DNA from: Luidia sarsii
Lineage: Eukaryota; Echinodermata; Asteroidea; Paxillosida; Luidiidae
Reading direction: 5' to 3'
Length of the DNA stretch: 64,000 bases
Assembly: GCA_949987565.1 (NCBI GenBank)
Contig: OX465102.1
Location: forward strand, 22,806,453 to 22,870,452
Shown here: positions 11,544-22,984 of the stretch, in pieces
How positions within the stretch are numbered: the stretch's first letter is position 1
Layout of the letters: the number at the start of each line of letters is the position of its first letter
Position numbers and translations under genes: made by a program
Notes under the pieces: model-generated
The model's input: the letters and a program-made list of their open reading frames with translations, nothing else
Told to the model about the DNA's origin: nothing
Database searches by the model: none

Positions 11544-11897
11544 GGGCGTTTCACACTACACGATTTCAACACAGCGTCGACCCGTGTAGAGCGCTCGACA
11601 CGTGTTGAAACCAATCCTGCTCGGGATGTGGGTTGAGAATGGTCGACCCGTGCTGAGAATTGCGACACGTGTTGAAAGCCGTAGTGTGAACGTCTCTGGG
11701 TTGAGTTCGACCCGTGTAACGTAACGGCCGAGTTATACACGGCTCGAAACGTTACACGTGTCGAGCAAATGCCGGTGTTGCGGTGAGTAGTGTGAAAACG
11801 GAGCGAAAGTGACCCGTGATGAAAGTGACCCGTGTTCGACACGGGTCGGACCCGTGTAGATTTCGACACGGATCGAACGTTCATAGTGTGAAAGGCC
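11544..11897. mobile_element. TIR element (MITE family 3), about 354 bp, dense in GACCCGTGT palindromes
   Basis: The termini are GGGCGTTTCACACTACACG at the left and the inverse of GGCCTTTCACACTATGAACG at the right. Inside, GACCCGTGT and ACACGGGTC recur many times in both orientations. One pair forms a perfect hairpin near 11836-11856 with a TCG loop. No coding capacity. Confidence 0.7.
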
Positions 11898-12300
11898 TTA
11901 CGTTTTCTCAGTATGGGGCTCCAGTATAATAGCTTGCCGCAAACTCCAAAATCACATCACGTTCATTTTGTTGTGGCTGACACTGGGACTGGGGTCACAG
12001 CGGGACTAGAAGGGCTGGAGATTCGTAACGTAATTCAGTCTCTAGGCTCAACTGATGACTCATACAATCCGGCACCCACACCACAGTTTGGCGCGCTTTT
12101 CAGCATGCCGTGCATTTTCGAGGGAGGTGTACACCATCTTATTCCTTGTATGTTTGACCTCTTGTATGTTTGATTTGTTAGTATTGTGTATTGAAACGGT
12201 TCTGGTTCATAATTCTGGTATTTGCCCATGGTCTACTTTGTAGACAGACAATGGTGCATGCGCTTAGAAACAGCTTTATTAAGCGCCTTATAAATGTTAT
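11898..12300. other. Intergenic, nothing recognised
   Basis: No gene, RNA or repeat recognised. The 86-codon frame at 11913-12173 has no resemblance to a known family. Confidence 0.4.
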
Positions 12301-12656
12301 ACTCCGACCGGCGCTCCAGAGTCTCGCCAATCCAAACGGATGACGATGGATGCCAGCGGGGATAAAAACAGTTTCTGCCTGTCAGCTCCGACCCGGGATG
12401 ATCTACCCTGGACTAGTACGAGGGAAACTGCTTGCCTCGCCGAAGACTCGGACTGACAAAAAGCGCAGTTTTCACGGTTTAGATAGTCACAGTCACATTC
12501 ACAGTCACAGTCACATAGATATTCTTCCACAGAATGGCCGAGTTTGCATTTTTTTTTTCCTGAACAAACTCTCGTTCCTATCTCTTACACCTCCCCTTCA
12601 AGTCTTCAACTCCGAGGACCGGCGTGGCCGAGTCTCGCCAATCCAAACGGATGACG
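12301..12656 (+). repeat. Spaced direct repeat of about 45-50 bp
   Basis: Two copies, 12301-12346 and 12607-12656, share ACTCCGA, CCGGCG and an almost identical block of 28 bases beginning GAGTCTCGCCAATCC and ending GGATGACGA. A small (CAGTCA)n run lies between them at about 12484-12515. Confidence 0.6.
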
Positions 12657-12719
12657 AGCGATGCGGGGACCGAAGCCGTTTCTTGTTCAATTTCTTTCCC
12701 GATTTCAGACAGACGAACG

Positions 12720-13530
12720 TAGGCTAATGGACGCGAGTACACTCCGACAAAAATCCAGCCAGACTGAAAGACGCTGCCATCTATATTTCGTATACGCGGG
12801 CGAGCGCACAATGAAACCGTTTATAGGTCTCAGACAATGAACTCTTCGACCACATCTATACCATTATTGAAAGTAATTGCTCCTCACTGCCTTCCACTCC
12901 AGCAAAGATAAATGTCTGGTTTTGGTGAGGCCCAACGAGGGGCTGGATATCTTAGTAGGTTATTGAAGCCCTGTATACGCTAAACCAGACAAGAAATGTT
13001 TCAATCCCTGTTCGGTCATATATAATAGTCTCGATCTCTGCTCATTTATCAACTGATGGGCATTTAATACCCGCCCTTGCCATTACCCACTAGATTTGGA
13101 ACATTATTTTTTGCGGTTTTTGGGGGGAGTGAATCAATGTTCTAGCTGAGAGCAGATCTGGGGCTCCTTCACTAAAAATAAAAATCTATCCAAATTGTAT
13201 TTGTCAACTGCTCTTTGGTTGCTTGATAAAGATAATTTAGTAGGCACATTTCACACAGCGCATGAAGCTTTCAAAGTTTCAATCGCAAAGTATTTTCCGA
13301 GAGAGTTCAATTAAAAGAGGGAAAGTTTAAATCGGTAGATTCATTTTTTTCTCTTCACCATGCATTTTTTTTTTCAATAAATGCAGCGGAGCCTGATGTC
13401 CTTCCTTCCCCAAACGAAATGTGAGAGACCTTTTTTATTCCGGGATTTGAAAAAAATAGGTCCACGGGTACGGCTTTAACGAGGCACGCGTTTGATTCGT
13501 CCAAGAGTAAAGAAACAAGAATAATTAAGA
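12720..13530. other. Intergenic, nothing recognised
   Basis: AT-rich DNA with homopolymer runs. No exon-like or RNA-like structure seen. Confidence 0.4.
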
Positions 13531-13549
13531 CATGAAGGTTCGCACGGTG

Positions 13550-13796
13550 GAAGTACCAAGTGGAAGATTTGCGGTGACACCATGTAACACATCTCTTTTG
13601 AAACGTAGTGAGTCTCTTCAAAGACTGGGTAAATCAGCGTTTTTTGGCAAGGTTTACTCTGTCCGTCCTATAGTCCCATTCCCGACGACGGGCAGAATAC
13701 ACACTATCCAAAACGCTGGGTTACGGGCTCTTTTCAGAGCCACACACTCCTTCTAAACGGAGATGGGTTCCATGGTGTCACCGCAAACCTTCCACT
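13550..13796. mobile_element. TTTGCGGTGACACCATG foldback element, both arms present
   Basis: The left arm begins GTGGAAGATTTGCGGTGAC and the right arm ends with the inverse, GGTGTCACCGCAAACC. Inner landmarks CATCTCTTTTGAAACG and its inverse also pair. This is the most complete copy of the family in the window. Non-coding. Confidence 0.75.
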
Positions 13797-14450
13797 TAAT
13801 TCCAAGCAAGTTAAGGATCAGTTGGTCCATCGTTCCTGACAATGTAGGCTTGACCTGCTAGCAGTCGGTGACGGACTATCCCTATCGCCCCCCGCTTTTC
13901 TAGTCGGAGCAGCACTCTTGTCTCCGTAGACTCGCATACACGCACTTAGCTTGTACAACTCAGCATGCATGCTCCATTTTAAGGAAGCGTGGCGGGAGGG
14001 GGTTGGTCGAGGAATGTATGCAGTGGGGGAATCCGAACGGCCTGTTTGTTTTTATTAAAGGTCTAAAAAAGAATAGACTGCAATTCCCACATAATCCGAT
14101 CAGGATTAAGTCACTACCTATAAATCATACCTGAAATAGATTCGCATCCCCAAAATGCTATGTCGTAAAAGTAAACGAAAATACCATGCACACGGCATAA
14201 GCACTACTTCATGGGGCTACCCTAATGCTGAGGCATAGCCCTAACACTTCTGAAACATTTATGATATGGTAGAAAGGGTTAGAATAGGTTAATCCACGGT
14301 AATGTTTATCTTTTAAAAGCTGAGCCGGCGCCTTTTCCTGTTTTGACCCTCATTATGTTTATGTTTCTTTTTTTATTAGAGTCGTAATAAAATATGATAA
14401 GGAATAATATAATCAACACTAGTAGTTCATTTTAGCTTCCAAGACTCGAA
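13797..14450. other. Intergenic, nothing recognised
   Basis: No gene or repeat family recognised between two foldback elements. Confidence 0.4.
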
Positions 14451-14456
14451 TCCAGG

Positions 14457-14923
14457 GTTGGAGTTCACAAAGCCATACGATGCATCGTAACTCAACGTGC
14501 GATTGATAACCCATCGCAAGTTGAAATACGGGAGTTTCACAAGAGTGCGACCTCAAGAGTTTGCAACGCGTTGGCCAATCATAATGCACGGAATCTGTTG
14601 ACCCTTACCAGATGTGCAAACTCTTGATTGCGCACTAGTTTTAACCGCCCGTATTGACCGTATGGTTTAGTGCATCGCTCATCGTCCTGCAATTGATCTT
14701 AAGTTAGGATGGGGTTGATGAAATCGACCACAGGATCTATAACCGGTGCAGCACAACCGTACTGCAACATGTGGTCGATTTCATGAAACTAGTATTGTAA
14801 CTTTCTATCGATCGCGAGGCAAAGGGAGATGAACAGAAGCCATACAAGAATATGTAAAGCTACGAAGGGTTATCAATCTTAACATGAGTTACGATGCATC
14901 GTAATGCTTTGTGAAATCAAACA
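14457..14923. mobile_element. TIR element (MITE family 4), host of a nested insertion
   Basis: The left end reads GTTGGAGTTCACAAAGCC followed by ACGATGCATCGTAACTCA; the right end carries the inverse, with TTACGATGCATCGTAATGC and CTTTGTGAAATCAAAC. The arms also share GATTGATAACCC. A family-1 foldback element interrupts it at about 14530-14655. A separate end fragment of this family lies near 43770-43820. Confidence 0.7.
14530..14655. mobile_element. Foldback MITE (family 1), short copy nested in family 4
   Basis: It shares AGTGCGACCTCAAGAGTTTG, GCGTTGGCCAATCA, TGCACGGAATCTGTTGACCC and a TTAACCGCCCGTATT end with the element at 3415-3630, but most of the right arm is missing. Confidence 0.65.
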
Positions 14924-14924
14924 C

Positions 14925-16890
14925 GGTCTCTTTTCATGTCATATATCACTGAGATCATAGTGTGTTCTGCATTACTATGTGTGTACAACAGGGAATCGAA
15001 TACGGGGTCGGGTTCCCGCCACCAATTGCTAGTTCCCATTGGATGAGGCCGTTAGTCAATCATTGTAATGAGAAGCAGTTCTTAATATCCGATGGTGCTT
15101 CTTTGCATCGCACCAAGCGGAACGAAAATACAACTGGACAAAAAAGGTGAAAACCAAATTTTAAAGCGGTGTTATGATTTCTACTTGTGACGCATTGATG
15201 ACGATTGGTATAGGAAACTGCATCCCTTCCACATGGTTCGTCGAGGTGGCATTTTAAGAATACCAGAGCGTTTGGATACACATGTACAAAATGGCTGCAC
15301 TGATAAAGATCTTATTTCTTCAAAAGCAATCGACATAATTCGACCAAAACTTTACTCTTGTAAGTTCACGTGCACCACAGACATTATAGAGTTAAGATCA
15401 ATACAGTACTGCCTATGACATGGATTAAAGGAGTATGTTGGGTTTTTTTCTAGCATTTTCTTCTTCTTTTTTTAGTAAAAACACGGAGTATCGTGGCCAC
15501 TATATTTATTATTTAGGCCTACTGATTTCAAAACGTATATGAATACTTGTATGTACAGCACAGCTTAAAGGAAACCAAATCAGATATTATTTTGTACCGG
15601 ATTCCGGAGAAGATTTTAGATAGGCCTACCAGTATACCGTATTCTGCAAATCGCTTGCAGCTGTTTTATGATAAAATGTTGACAGCTGGCGTTGACATAA
15701 GGCTGATCGTGGTCATTATTATCTTTACTATAATGTTAGGAAAGCGGAACATCCCACCTCAGAATCGCCAGTTGGTGAGGGAAGTAACCAGATCGGGGTT
15801 ATGTACAGTGAGTGAACGGGGGTCCTCCGTGTCACATTACAGTCATTTATCACATAGCAATGATTCTGTATTTCCCCAGCATGGACAAAGATCGGAGTCT
15901 GCGGATACCCAACTCATTTCATGTTTGTCTTGTAAATCGACAAGCACTCGACCGCAGTCTCCTTAGCTGCTGGACCTAATGCATCCTGTAACGGCAGATC
16001 TCGGTACACGTAATGCGTTATCATTAACCAGGGGAAAATTCTATAGAGTCTGCTAAGCAAGACATTTCTGTCCTGGTTAAAACGACATTGTCAACCGAAA
16101 TTAATGTCACTTGATATGTGCTGTACTTGACTTATGCTTAGCGTAAACAACTTTTTACATGCTTAATTAAGCAGCTCTATAAAATTGGCCCCTGAATGGA
16201 AAAAAATGGTCAACTGAATTCTCTAGGCCTACAAGCCTGTAGCATTTTCGTCGGCGTGCTCGTACTGTGATTATTGTGTAACATTGATATTTCTGAAACT
16301 GCATGTATCAAACGAATACCTATCCAATGTGCCCATTAATCGGGATCAAACGAAATACATCTTTCAGCAGCGTTCACGGCGCTGATGAGCGCACCACGTT
16401 TTATCCTCGCAGTACCTCCCTTGAACAACTAAAGTCTCCCGTATTGCAATATTCTTTTACAGCTGGTGAGGTAATTCAACCTCTTTGGTTTCGGGCTCTA
16501 TAAGACGCTCTGTGTAAAGCCTGTGCTAGGGACTACGGGTCGACTTAATGGATGAGCGGCTCCCAAAGGGAAGAGATTCTTCAATAACGCTATCAAGGGG
16601 ATATTAAGCTGCAGCTTTCCCGCACCCAACGGCCCCGCAGATTATCTACCATACAGCGTCGGCGAATTCATTTGATTGAGAAGACATTTAATACCGAACC
16701 GCTGCCTGGAGGGCTAACCATTCATTTTGGTTTCTATACCACTCGCCTCTACACAAACCACATGGAGAGTCTGTTTGGCTGTATGACGGTTGAAGCGGCA
16801 GTGACTGCAGCGATTGCATATGATAACACTCAATCCAAATAGACGCTTATCAAGAAGAGGCCCATCAATGCTGGTTTGTTCCGTCTGATA
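14925..16890. other. Intergenic, no firm gene
   Basis: Several open frames occur: 15547-15966 (+), with a hydrophobic stretch then a Ser-rich tail, and an unstarted frame ending at about 16840. Neither shows a domain I recognise or a convincing splice environment, so neither is called. Confidence 0.35.
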
Positions 16891-16894
16891 CTGA

Positions 16895-17022
16895 TACCTC
16901 CTGATGATGAAGACGGACAGAGCGCACTGTCCGAAACGTCGAGTGAAACCTTCCGGTTCTCTTCAGAATCACACTCACCCGCAAAAGAGATTCTCGTACA
17001 TGGTGTCACCGCACACCTACAC
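16895..17022 (-). mobile_element. Half of a TTTGCGGTGACACCATG foldback element
   Basis: The right-hand half is present: GAAGACGGACAGAGCGCACTG, CCGAAACGTCGAGTGAAACC, TCTTCAGAATCACACTCACC and CATGGTGTCACCGCA. The left arm is missing. Confidence 0.6.
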
Positions 17023-17744
17023 TATTAAGATGCATGCACAAAGCTAGCTATCGCCGGCCTGTTTTTAAGTTTTTAATTTGTTTTGAGTTATTTGTTAGTG
17101 ACATAAGGGCAACATGCAACTCTATGAAATAGGTCCCTGTGCGCGATGCGTACAGCCCTCCTAACAGTGTTCCTCGGCATATCATGATCACTGTATACCA
17201 AGCACTTGATTTCCCGCCATTCTAAATTAGTATAATAGAGGCCACAGACGCTGGATCGTTTCATCTTGTCCCGTACTTTTCTTGAATTATGAAGGACCTC
17301 CCTTCTGGATGAATCCCGGCTAATGATTCTCATGAATTTAACAACAGATACCGCCATGGATGATGTATGAACCGGGTAGGCAGAGTAAGAGCTTGTGTGA
17401 ATACCTAGCTCTCTGCTACAAGTTCAATGATACAGTGCTGCACAATCACAATCACCATGGATGGTGCCTCATCAGGGAGACATCCCCATAGGGTTGTGCA
17501 CAAAATATACGTCCCTATTTTCTAAACATCCTCCAAACCAATGAACTTGAAATTCACCCTGTGTTCTTTTGAAAGAGCATGTGTCTCCCTGAGGTCCTAT
17601 AGGGTTGTCATATAAGACAAGCTCTCAATGGTAATTATTACCATAATGTTGCTCTATGAGATAAATCAAAATAAGCAAAACAAAACTGACAAATTATAAT
17701 TAGAGAAAAACTAATCGAAATAATGTTCTTACTCATCTGAACTG

Positions 17745-18130
17745 GACTGCTCAGTGTTTTCTTTTCTTTATTATTGAAAATCGCCGCATCCACTTCGTGT
17801 GATCCCCGAATTGCTGTAACCAGATTTACAACATTTGGTTGTTTGCATCTGAATGAAATCGGGGGGGGGGGGTTATCCCTGGAGATAATACGCCAGTTAA
17901 TGGTTGAATGGTTTTGACTGGCGCCTCCATCGCGGCAAAGACTGGCGTTAGATGACTGTTTGGGAAGGCTGCCATCTGAGGGCCAGGGCTGAACAGTTCA
18001 GAAGGTAAGAGCGCCGGTACGACAAAAAAGATGTCTCGGGTTCAAGTCCCGGTCCAGTCAAAGCTTTCTTTGTAATTTTTAAAAATTCAGTACAAAACTG
18101 TTGCAAAATTCTCACTGCCACATCTGAATA
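17745..18130 (+). mobile_element. Main tRNA-derived SINE, near full-length copy
   Basis: Modules in order: a leader with CGCATCCACTTCGTGTGATCC and TTGTTTGCATCTGAATGAAA; a second block with TTAATGGTTGAATGG and GGCAAAGACTGG; then GGGAAGGCTGCCATCTGAGG; then a tRNA-like block with GTAAGAGCGCCGGTACG and box B GGTTCAAGTCC; then an AAGCTTTCTTTGTAATTTTT tail. The tRNA-like block lies in the second half of the element, not at its head. Confidence 0.8.
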
Positions 18131-18498
18131 AAAATACAAATCCGAAGAAAAACACACGATACGATGGTCGCAGGACGTTTCTCAAAGACACAACGATACC
18201 CAGAATACTCATTGTTATACCCTCCTACAATCGACCGCCTGGCGTTACAATTGCGCGTGAGATCAGCAAGAGATCAAAAATCGAGCTTAATTATGGAAAT
18301 AGCGCGGTTCATCAGCAACAGAGACATGCGAGGCTCATCAGATGAATCATCTTTAACCATGTCTATTCTTTCACTGCTATCGACGGAAAGCACTAAAATG
18401 CAGGCTTATATAGCCCTCCCTTGCACGAGGGAAGGAAATCCGAGATTGGGGACCTATTCCAAAGCCCGGCTGAATTAAGCCGTGTTCCATCTGAACCT
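18131..18498. other. Intergenic, nothing recognised
   Basis: No supported feature; a 104-codon frame at 18164-18478 resembles no family I know. Confidence 0.4.
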
Positions 18499-18507
18499 TT
18501 AAAAAAA

Positions 18508-18690
18508 CGCAGTGGCTGTTGTTACGGCAGTCGTCCGTGTGGTTCCCTGACTTGATTGCATTTCGTCAGCATTGCAGGCTGGTTGAATCAGTCTATTAGC
18601 TGATAGTCTGGTTCCAAGAGCTAAACATCCTGACAAATACTGTAAAGTCAGGGAACCACACGGACGACTGCCGTAACAACAGCCACTGCG
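18508..18690. mobile_element. 183-bp TIR element with 46-bp near-perfect arms and 9-bp target duplication
   Basis: The left arm starts CGCAGTGGCTGTTGTTACGG and runs 46 bases to CCCTGACTT. The right arm is its inverse with no mismatch that I can see. Both sides are flanked by TTAAAAAAA (18499-18507 and 18691-18699), a 9-bp duplication. Long arms plus a 9-bp duplication fit Mutator-like (MULE) foldback elements. The interior is about 90 bp and non-coding. Confidence 0.85.
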
Positions 18691-19150
18691 TTAAAAAAAA
18701 TGGGAAATTTAAATGATGATGAATTTCAAATGGTTCAATCTTACCGCCATTTCTAGTTTAGGGCCGGGAATTTCCACCGGGAGAGTGGTTAAAGTTAACA
18801 AAGGTTGGTAGTATAACGGAATGAAATTTTTCAAACTAACACACGTACACACCGCATAAAAATGTGTGATTAAACTCGATATCAACCATTCTTATAGCAA
18901 CTGGCATTTAAATTCACGTCGAATTTTATTCAACCATCATTTTTGTTTTTCTCGGATACGGGAAAAAAGTTACCCAATTTTTTGTACAGCAACTAAAATG
19001 ATACAAAAAGACACAGTAAAAAGACAAAATAATGACCACTGTCATGTACTAAACAAAATCATCTCAGCTAGCTAGCTCTCAAAAAAGGGCCGAGGTATTT
19101 TCTTGGAATAAAGGTAAGATTTATAAATTGCCAAGCATAATTAATTTTAC

Positions 19151-19282
19151 GGTGCGTTCGATTAGCGTAGATCCAGGTTACACCCTACCCCGAATGACCC
19201 CGCTTCCACACTGGTTATGATGCCAGAGCAACCATGGGCTGCGCTGGTCGGTGCAGACGCATGAAAACTAATCGAACGCACC
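19151..19282. mobile_element. 132-bp MITE with 15-bp terminal inverted repeats
   Basis: GGTGCGTTCGATTAG at the left and its exact inverse CTAATCGAACGCACC at the right (19268-19282). GC-richer than its surroundings and non-coding. I see no clear target duplication. Confidence 0.75.
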
Positions 19283-19403
19283 TGAAATGCACCGGGGAGG
19301 CCAATAACCAACCCCAACTGTATCACTAACCTTTAATCTAACACCACTTAACCGATACGGTATCACTAACCTATATGACTTAAGGCTATAATAAAGTACT
19401 AAT

Positions 19404-19590
19404 AATGGTTTGCGGTGACACCATGTGCATGGTTGCTTGTTTGTGGGTGAGGTGGTTCTTAGAAGAACCGGGAAGTTTTCCTCGACGTTTCGAACAGTGT
19501 GCTCTATTCGTCTTCAGGGAGGAATACGAACAGAGCACACTGATCAAGTGAAACCCTCCGGTTCCTCTCAGAACCGCACTCACAACCGAT
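19404..19590. mobile_element. TTTGCGGTGACACCATG foldback element, asymmetric copy
   Basis: The left arm has GGTTTGCGGTGACACCATGT and GTGAGGTGGTTCTTAGAAGAACCGG. The centre has a GTGCTCTATTCGTCTTCAGG block and its inverse GAACAGAGCACACTG. The right arm has CCGGTTCCTCTCAGAACCGC. The outer right end is lost. Confidence 0.65.
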
Positions 19591-19639
19591 AATGTAACAT
19601 AAATTGACCCATATTGTAGTAAATTTTCTAACCAATATT

Positions 19640-19725
19640 TTATCATTTTTAAAAAATGGCAAAGAAAACTTAGACTGGACCGGGACTTGAACCCGAGAGC
19701 TCTATAGCATCTGAGCTTTATGTTT
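19640..19725 (-). mobile_element. Main SINE, 3' part
   Basis: On the - strand: a box-B block reading as the inverse of GACTGGACCGGGACTTGAAC, followed by the inverse of AAAAATGGCAAAGAAAAC. The 5' modules are absent. Confidence 0.65.
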
Positions 19726-19729
19726 GATT

Positions 19730-22480
19730 CAAAACAATTATATTATCCATTGGATAAAGTTAAGTACAATATGGGTCATTTGTGTTTTATTATCGATTGG
19801 TGATACGGAACACATGTATCGGTCAAGTGGTGATTCATTATCGATAAATGATACATTAGGCGTTGGTTATTATCAGTTGTAACACAATTTTAGGCACCAA
19901 GATTTACTTATTAAGCAGGGAAAGCCTATCTTGACATAAAAACAACATCAAGTTGCCAGCCATATTTCCTCTTGCACTAGAAGCAGAACACAAGACGATT
20001 GCTATGGGCATCTCATGGAATATCATTGGTAGTCCTGATTTGACCAAGAAAAAAAACCTGCTCTGCTGATAGCAGAATTCCCAGCTTAACCGCCTGGTCA
20101 CGGTACCCAATCGTTGTTGTCATTATTCAAACAGTTCTGAGTTCCAAATGTCCCAAACCTAAGAAGTGTTATGATCATAATAACGGGCAGTGTGTACTAA
20201 AATCGATGACGTACAAGTGATCACGTTCGTAATGTTAAGTATTCAGACTACTGAAAATAAAAATTCTCCTCAGTTATAACATAAAATGTGAATTTAATAA
20301 CAAAAGTCGGTACACTTCATATACGTATAAATGTTGAATATAATGATTTCTGATCGGCTATGGTTAACACAAGAGTATAAACTAAATTGGTGTAGTAATG
20401 GCTTTTCATAGGAAGGTGATAAGTAAGCAAAATGACATGGTGAATCGTAGCACCAAAGATTGTGATCGGGCTACAGGTGATTGCCGCTCAAACTGCCCAA
20501 ACTGTTAGATCGAAGGTACAGCACAGCATCTGTTCTTAAAAAGAGATGACCAACGGAACCTGATATCCCACCCTGCATATAAATCCGGAAGCCATGTCTA
20601 TCACAGACAGTGCTGTACAGGCGGTCGGGCGCTAGCAACTTTCAAGGCAAACAACATCATAATACACCCCCCCCCCCTCTTTCCAAGTTACAACCTCGTT
20701 CTCGTGGCTACTTGGGTCGTGAGGGTCAGAACGAAACAACCCCAGCGGGGGAAGACATACTCTCCGCTACTGGGATGGTATCTCTTGCGTGCAGCACTCT
20801 TATTGGTTACCTCCCAGTGTGCCCGTAACCTGTGAGCCGAAGTGCAAGTAGGTATTCTATACAATAACAATTAAATATCTGTGGAATATCAAGATCTCCC
20901 CCCAAAATCACCACAGGTCCTGACGTTCCGATCCCTGCTGGACATTGCTCAAAGGAAGAAACTGCCTGGGATGTCTAAGAGAGAGGTATATTTGTTTCAT
21001 GCACTAGCGTATAATACTGGCTCAGACCGTGGAGCTTTTTACAGCTCCATGCTCAGACCACGGCGGAAGAAGTACATGTAGTAGGAATCTGTCACAAACG
21101 TTGTACGTTGTAGTTGGAACAGGGGGTTCCTGACAAAAAAATGAATCACTACATTCCGTCTGGGTATCACATCGGCCATCGAATTACATGCCATTTTCAG
21201 CCCCCAACACTGTCTAAAACTGATGCTATAAAATTACCTGATATGAAACAGTTAATCGGGAAGACAATACACTGCCTGATAATCTGACGCTCTCTGAAAA
21301 TTAGGAATGAACCACCAAACGACGGCATGGATACACTGTGCACGGAGTAAACTCACTAGAGTCCGTTCGCTGGGAGAAGAGCTCGACTAACATTCAGAAA
21401 TACCACGAGGGACTGTACACTGTCAATCGTGTGGCCACGTGGAGTTTTGAGCTACTCTTGACCGACGCGCGATAGCCTGATAGGCCCGCTGTGGGTGGAG
21501 CGGTGGAGGTGGGCATACCGTTGTATTGAAGGTGTCCAGCTAAACTCGAGGCGAACGGGTCAGGCATAAGCACAGAGGGCTTGGGGTAACAGCATTAAAA
21601 GACTGTACAAGCTTGACTTTATGTATGCCATGCAAGGTTGTGCTGCAGTTCAATGGCTACAACTTCAAATCACACACGAGTCTATGGAAGCCAGCAGCTA
21701 GTGGCTACATTGTGCAGTGATAGACGTGCGTGGTATACCAAACCAGACAATTGATTCGGACACAGCTTAACTTACACGGTGTCCCTTTCAACTCTCCGTT
21801 TAAGTTTAAGCGCCTAGCGCTAAGCGGGCCATTTCCCAACAGGTGTTAGTGGCTGCAAGGAAGCATAAATATATGCTCGAGAAGAATGTCACACGCTCTG
21901 AGTTATGTGGCTAAAGCTTCAAAGTGCACACGAAGTCTACAGAAGCTGCCTACAGGAGTAGCGTCCGTTGCTTCGATCGTGTGCTATTTCCAAGCACGGC
22001 CACTGGATGTGCACAAAACCTCGGTGATCGCCTGCGTTTGAAAAATTCAAAGGACCCGGAATTTCGATCAAAGCGGGCAATTTTTTCAACAGACACACAG
22101 CCATTACTATTTGGTTTGGGGTTTAGTAAGGTTCAGTAAGTCACACAGATCATAGCAGTTAAAGCATCTTCCTTCAAGGTTCTACGCAATGTGCCGCAGT
22201 AAAGACCCACGTCCACAACCACTGCCCATGCCCTATATGGCGAAGCCATGTGGCGAAGTAAACGCAAAGCAATAATGGTTGTCGCTATAGTGTGTATACA
22301 TATCTACATAGTTACATCGGTAAGCGTGTTTCATTAAAAACTATCTACAACTTTTGCTGCTTTTTTACAGGGGGTAAAGTACACATTTGGATAATGTCAT
22401 TTTTTATATCTACAAATAGAGACTTTTGAGGAGCTTGTTTATGTCACCACACACATGTGAATCAAAAATATCCTTTTTGT
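19730..22480. other. Intergenic, nothing recognised
   Basis: About 2.75 kb with no recognised gene, RNA gene or repeat family. A poly-C run sits near 20667-20677. Two loosely similar stretches (near 21655 and 21910) share GCTACAACTTCAAA/GCTAAAGCTTCAAA and a following CACACGA block. Confidence 0.4.
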
Positions 22481-22484
22481 ATGG

Positions 22485-22640
22485 TTAAATGCTTCTGACT
22501 GGCACCGCCAACTTGCAAAGGTAGTTGACTATTCAGGATTGCTGCCACCTAAGGGTGGGACGACTCAATTGGTAAGAGTGCCGGTACGCAAAACCAGAGG
22601 TCTCGGGTTCAAATCCCGGTCCAGTCGTTTCATTGGCAAC
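22485..22640 (+). mobile_element. Main SINE copy, with a partial second copy at 22690-22790
   Basis: TTAAATGCTTCTGACTGGCACC, TGCCACCTAAGGGTGGG, GTAAGAGTGCCGGTACGC, AAAACCAGAGGTCTCGGG and box B TTCAAATCCCGGTCCAGTC are all present. The following 22690-22790 repeats GGACTCGGGTTCAAGTCCC and the CACTTTTCAAAAATATC tail, suggesting a local duplication of the 3' part. Confidence 0.75.
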
Positions 22641-22984
22641 TTTTCAAAAATATCATTGCTCAAAATGTTAATTCATCGTTGTGTGCATTTCCGGTGCAGT
22701 GCTGGTGCGTCAAGTCAGCGGACTCGGGTTCAAGTCCCGGTCCAGTCGTTGTCTTGGGCACTTTTCAAAAATATCGTTGTTCAAAATGTTAATTAATCCT
22801 GTGCATTCTCTGTCCTTGTTAATTTAGTCTGTATATAACCGTTTTCGCATGTTAGCGTCACTTCAGTACTTTCCGGTTAAGTTTACTATCAGACCAAACC
22901 GATTGTTCACCTCTACATTTTACGGTGATGATCAAAATCTGAAAATGCCTTGTTCCCTGCGCAACAGCTGTCTTGGCTGATAAA

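Noticed and set aside
15547..15966. 139-codon + strand frame with a hydrophobic stretch and Ser-rich tail
   Set aside because: It could be a last exon of a membrane protein, but no family match, convincing start or acceptor and no neighbouring exons could be supported.
16588..16840. Unstarted + strand frame of about 84 codons
   Set aside because: No recognised domain; length is within chance expectation and no splice sites were convincing.
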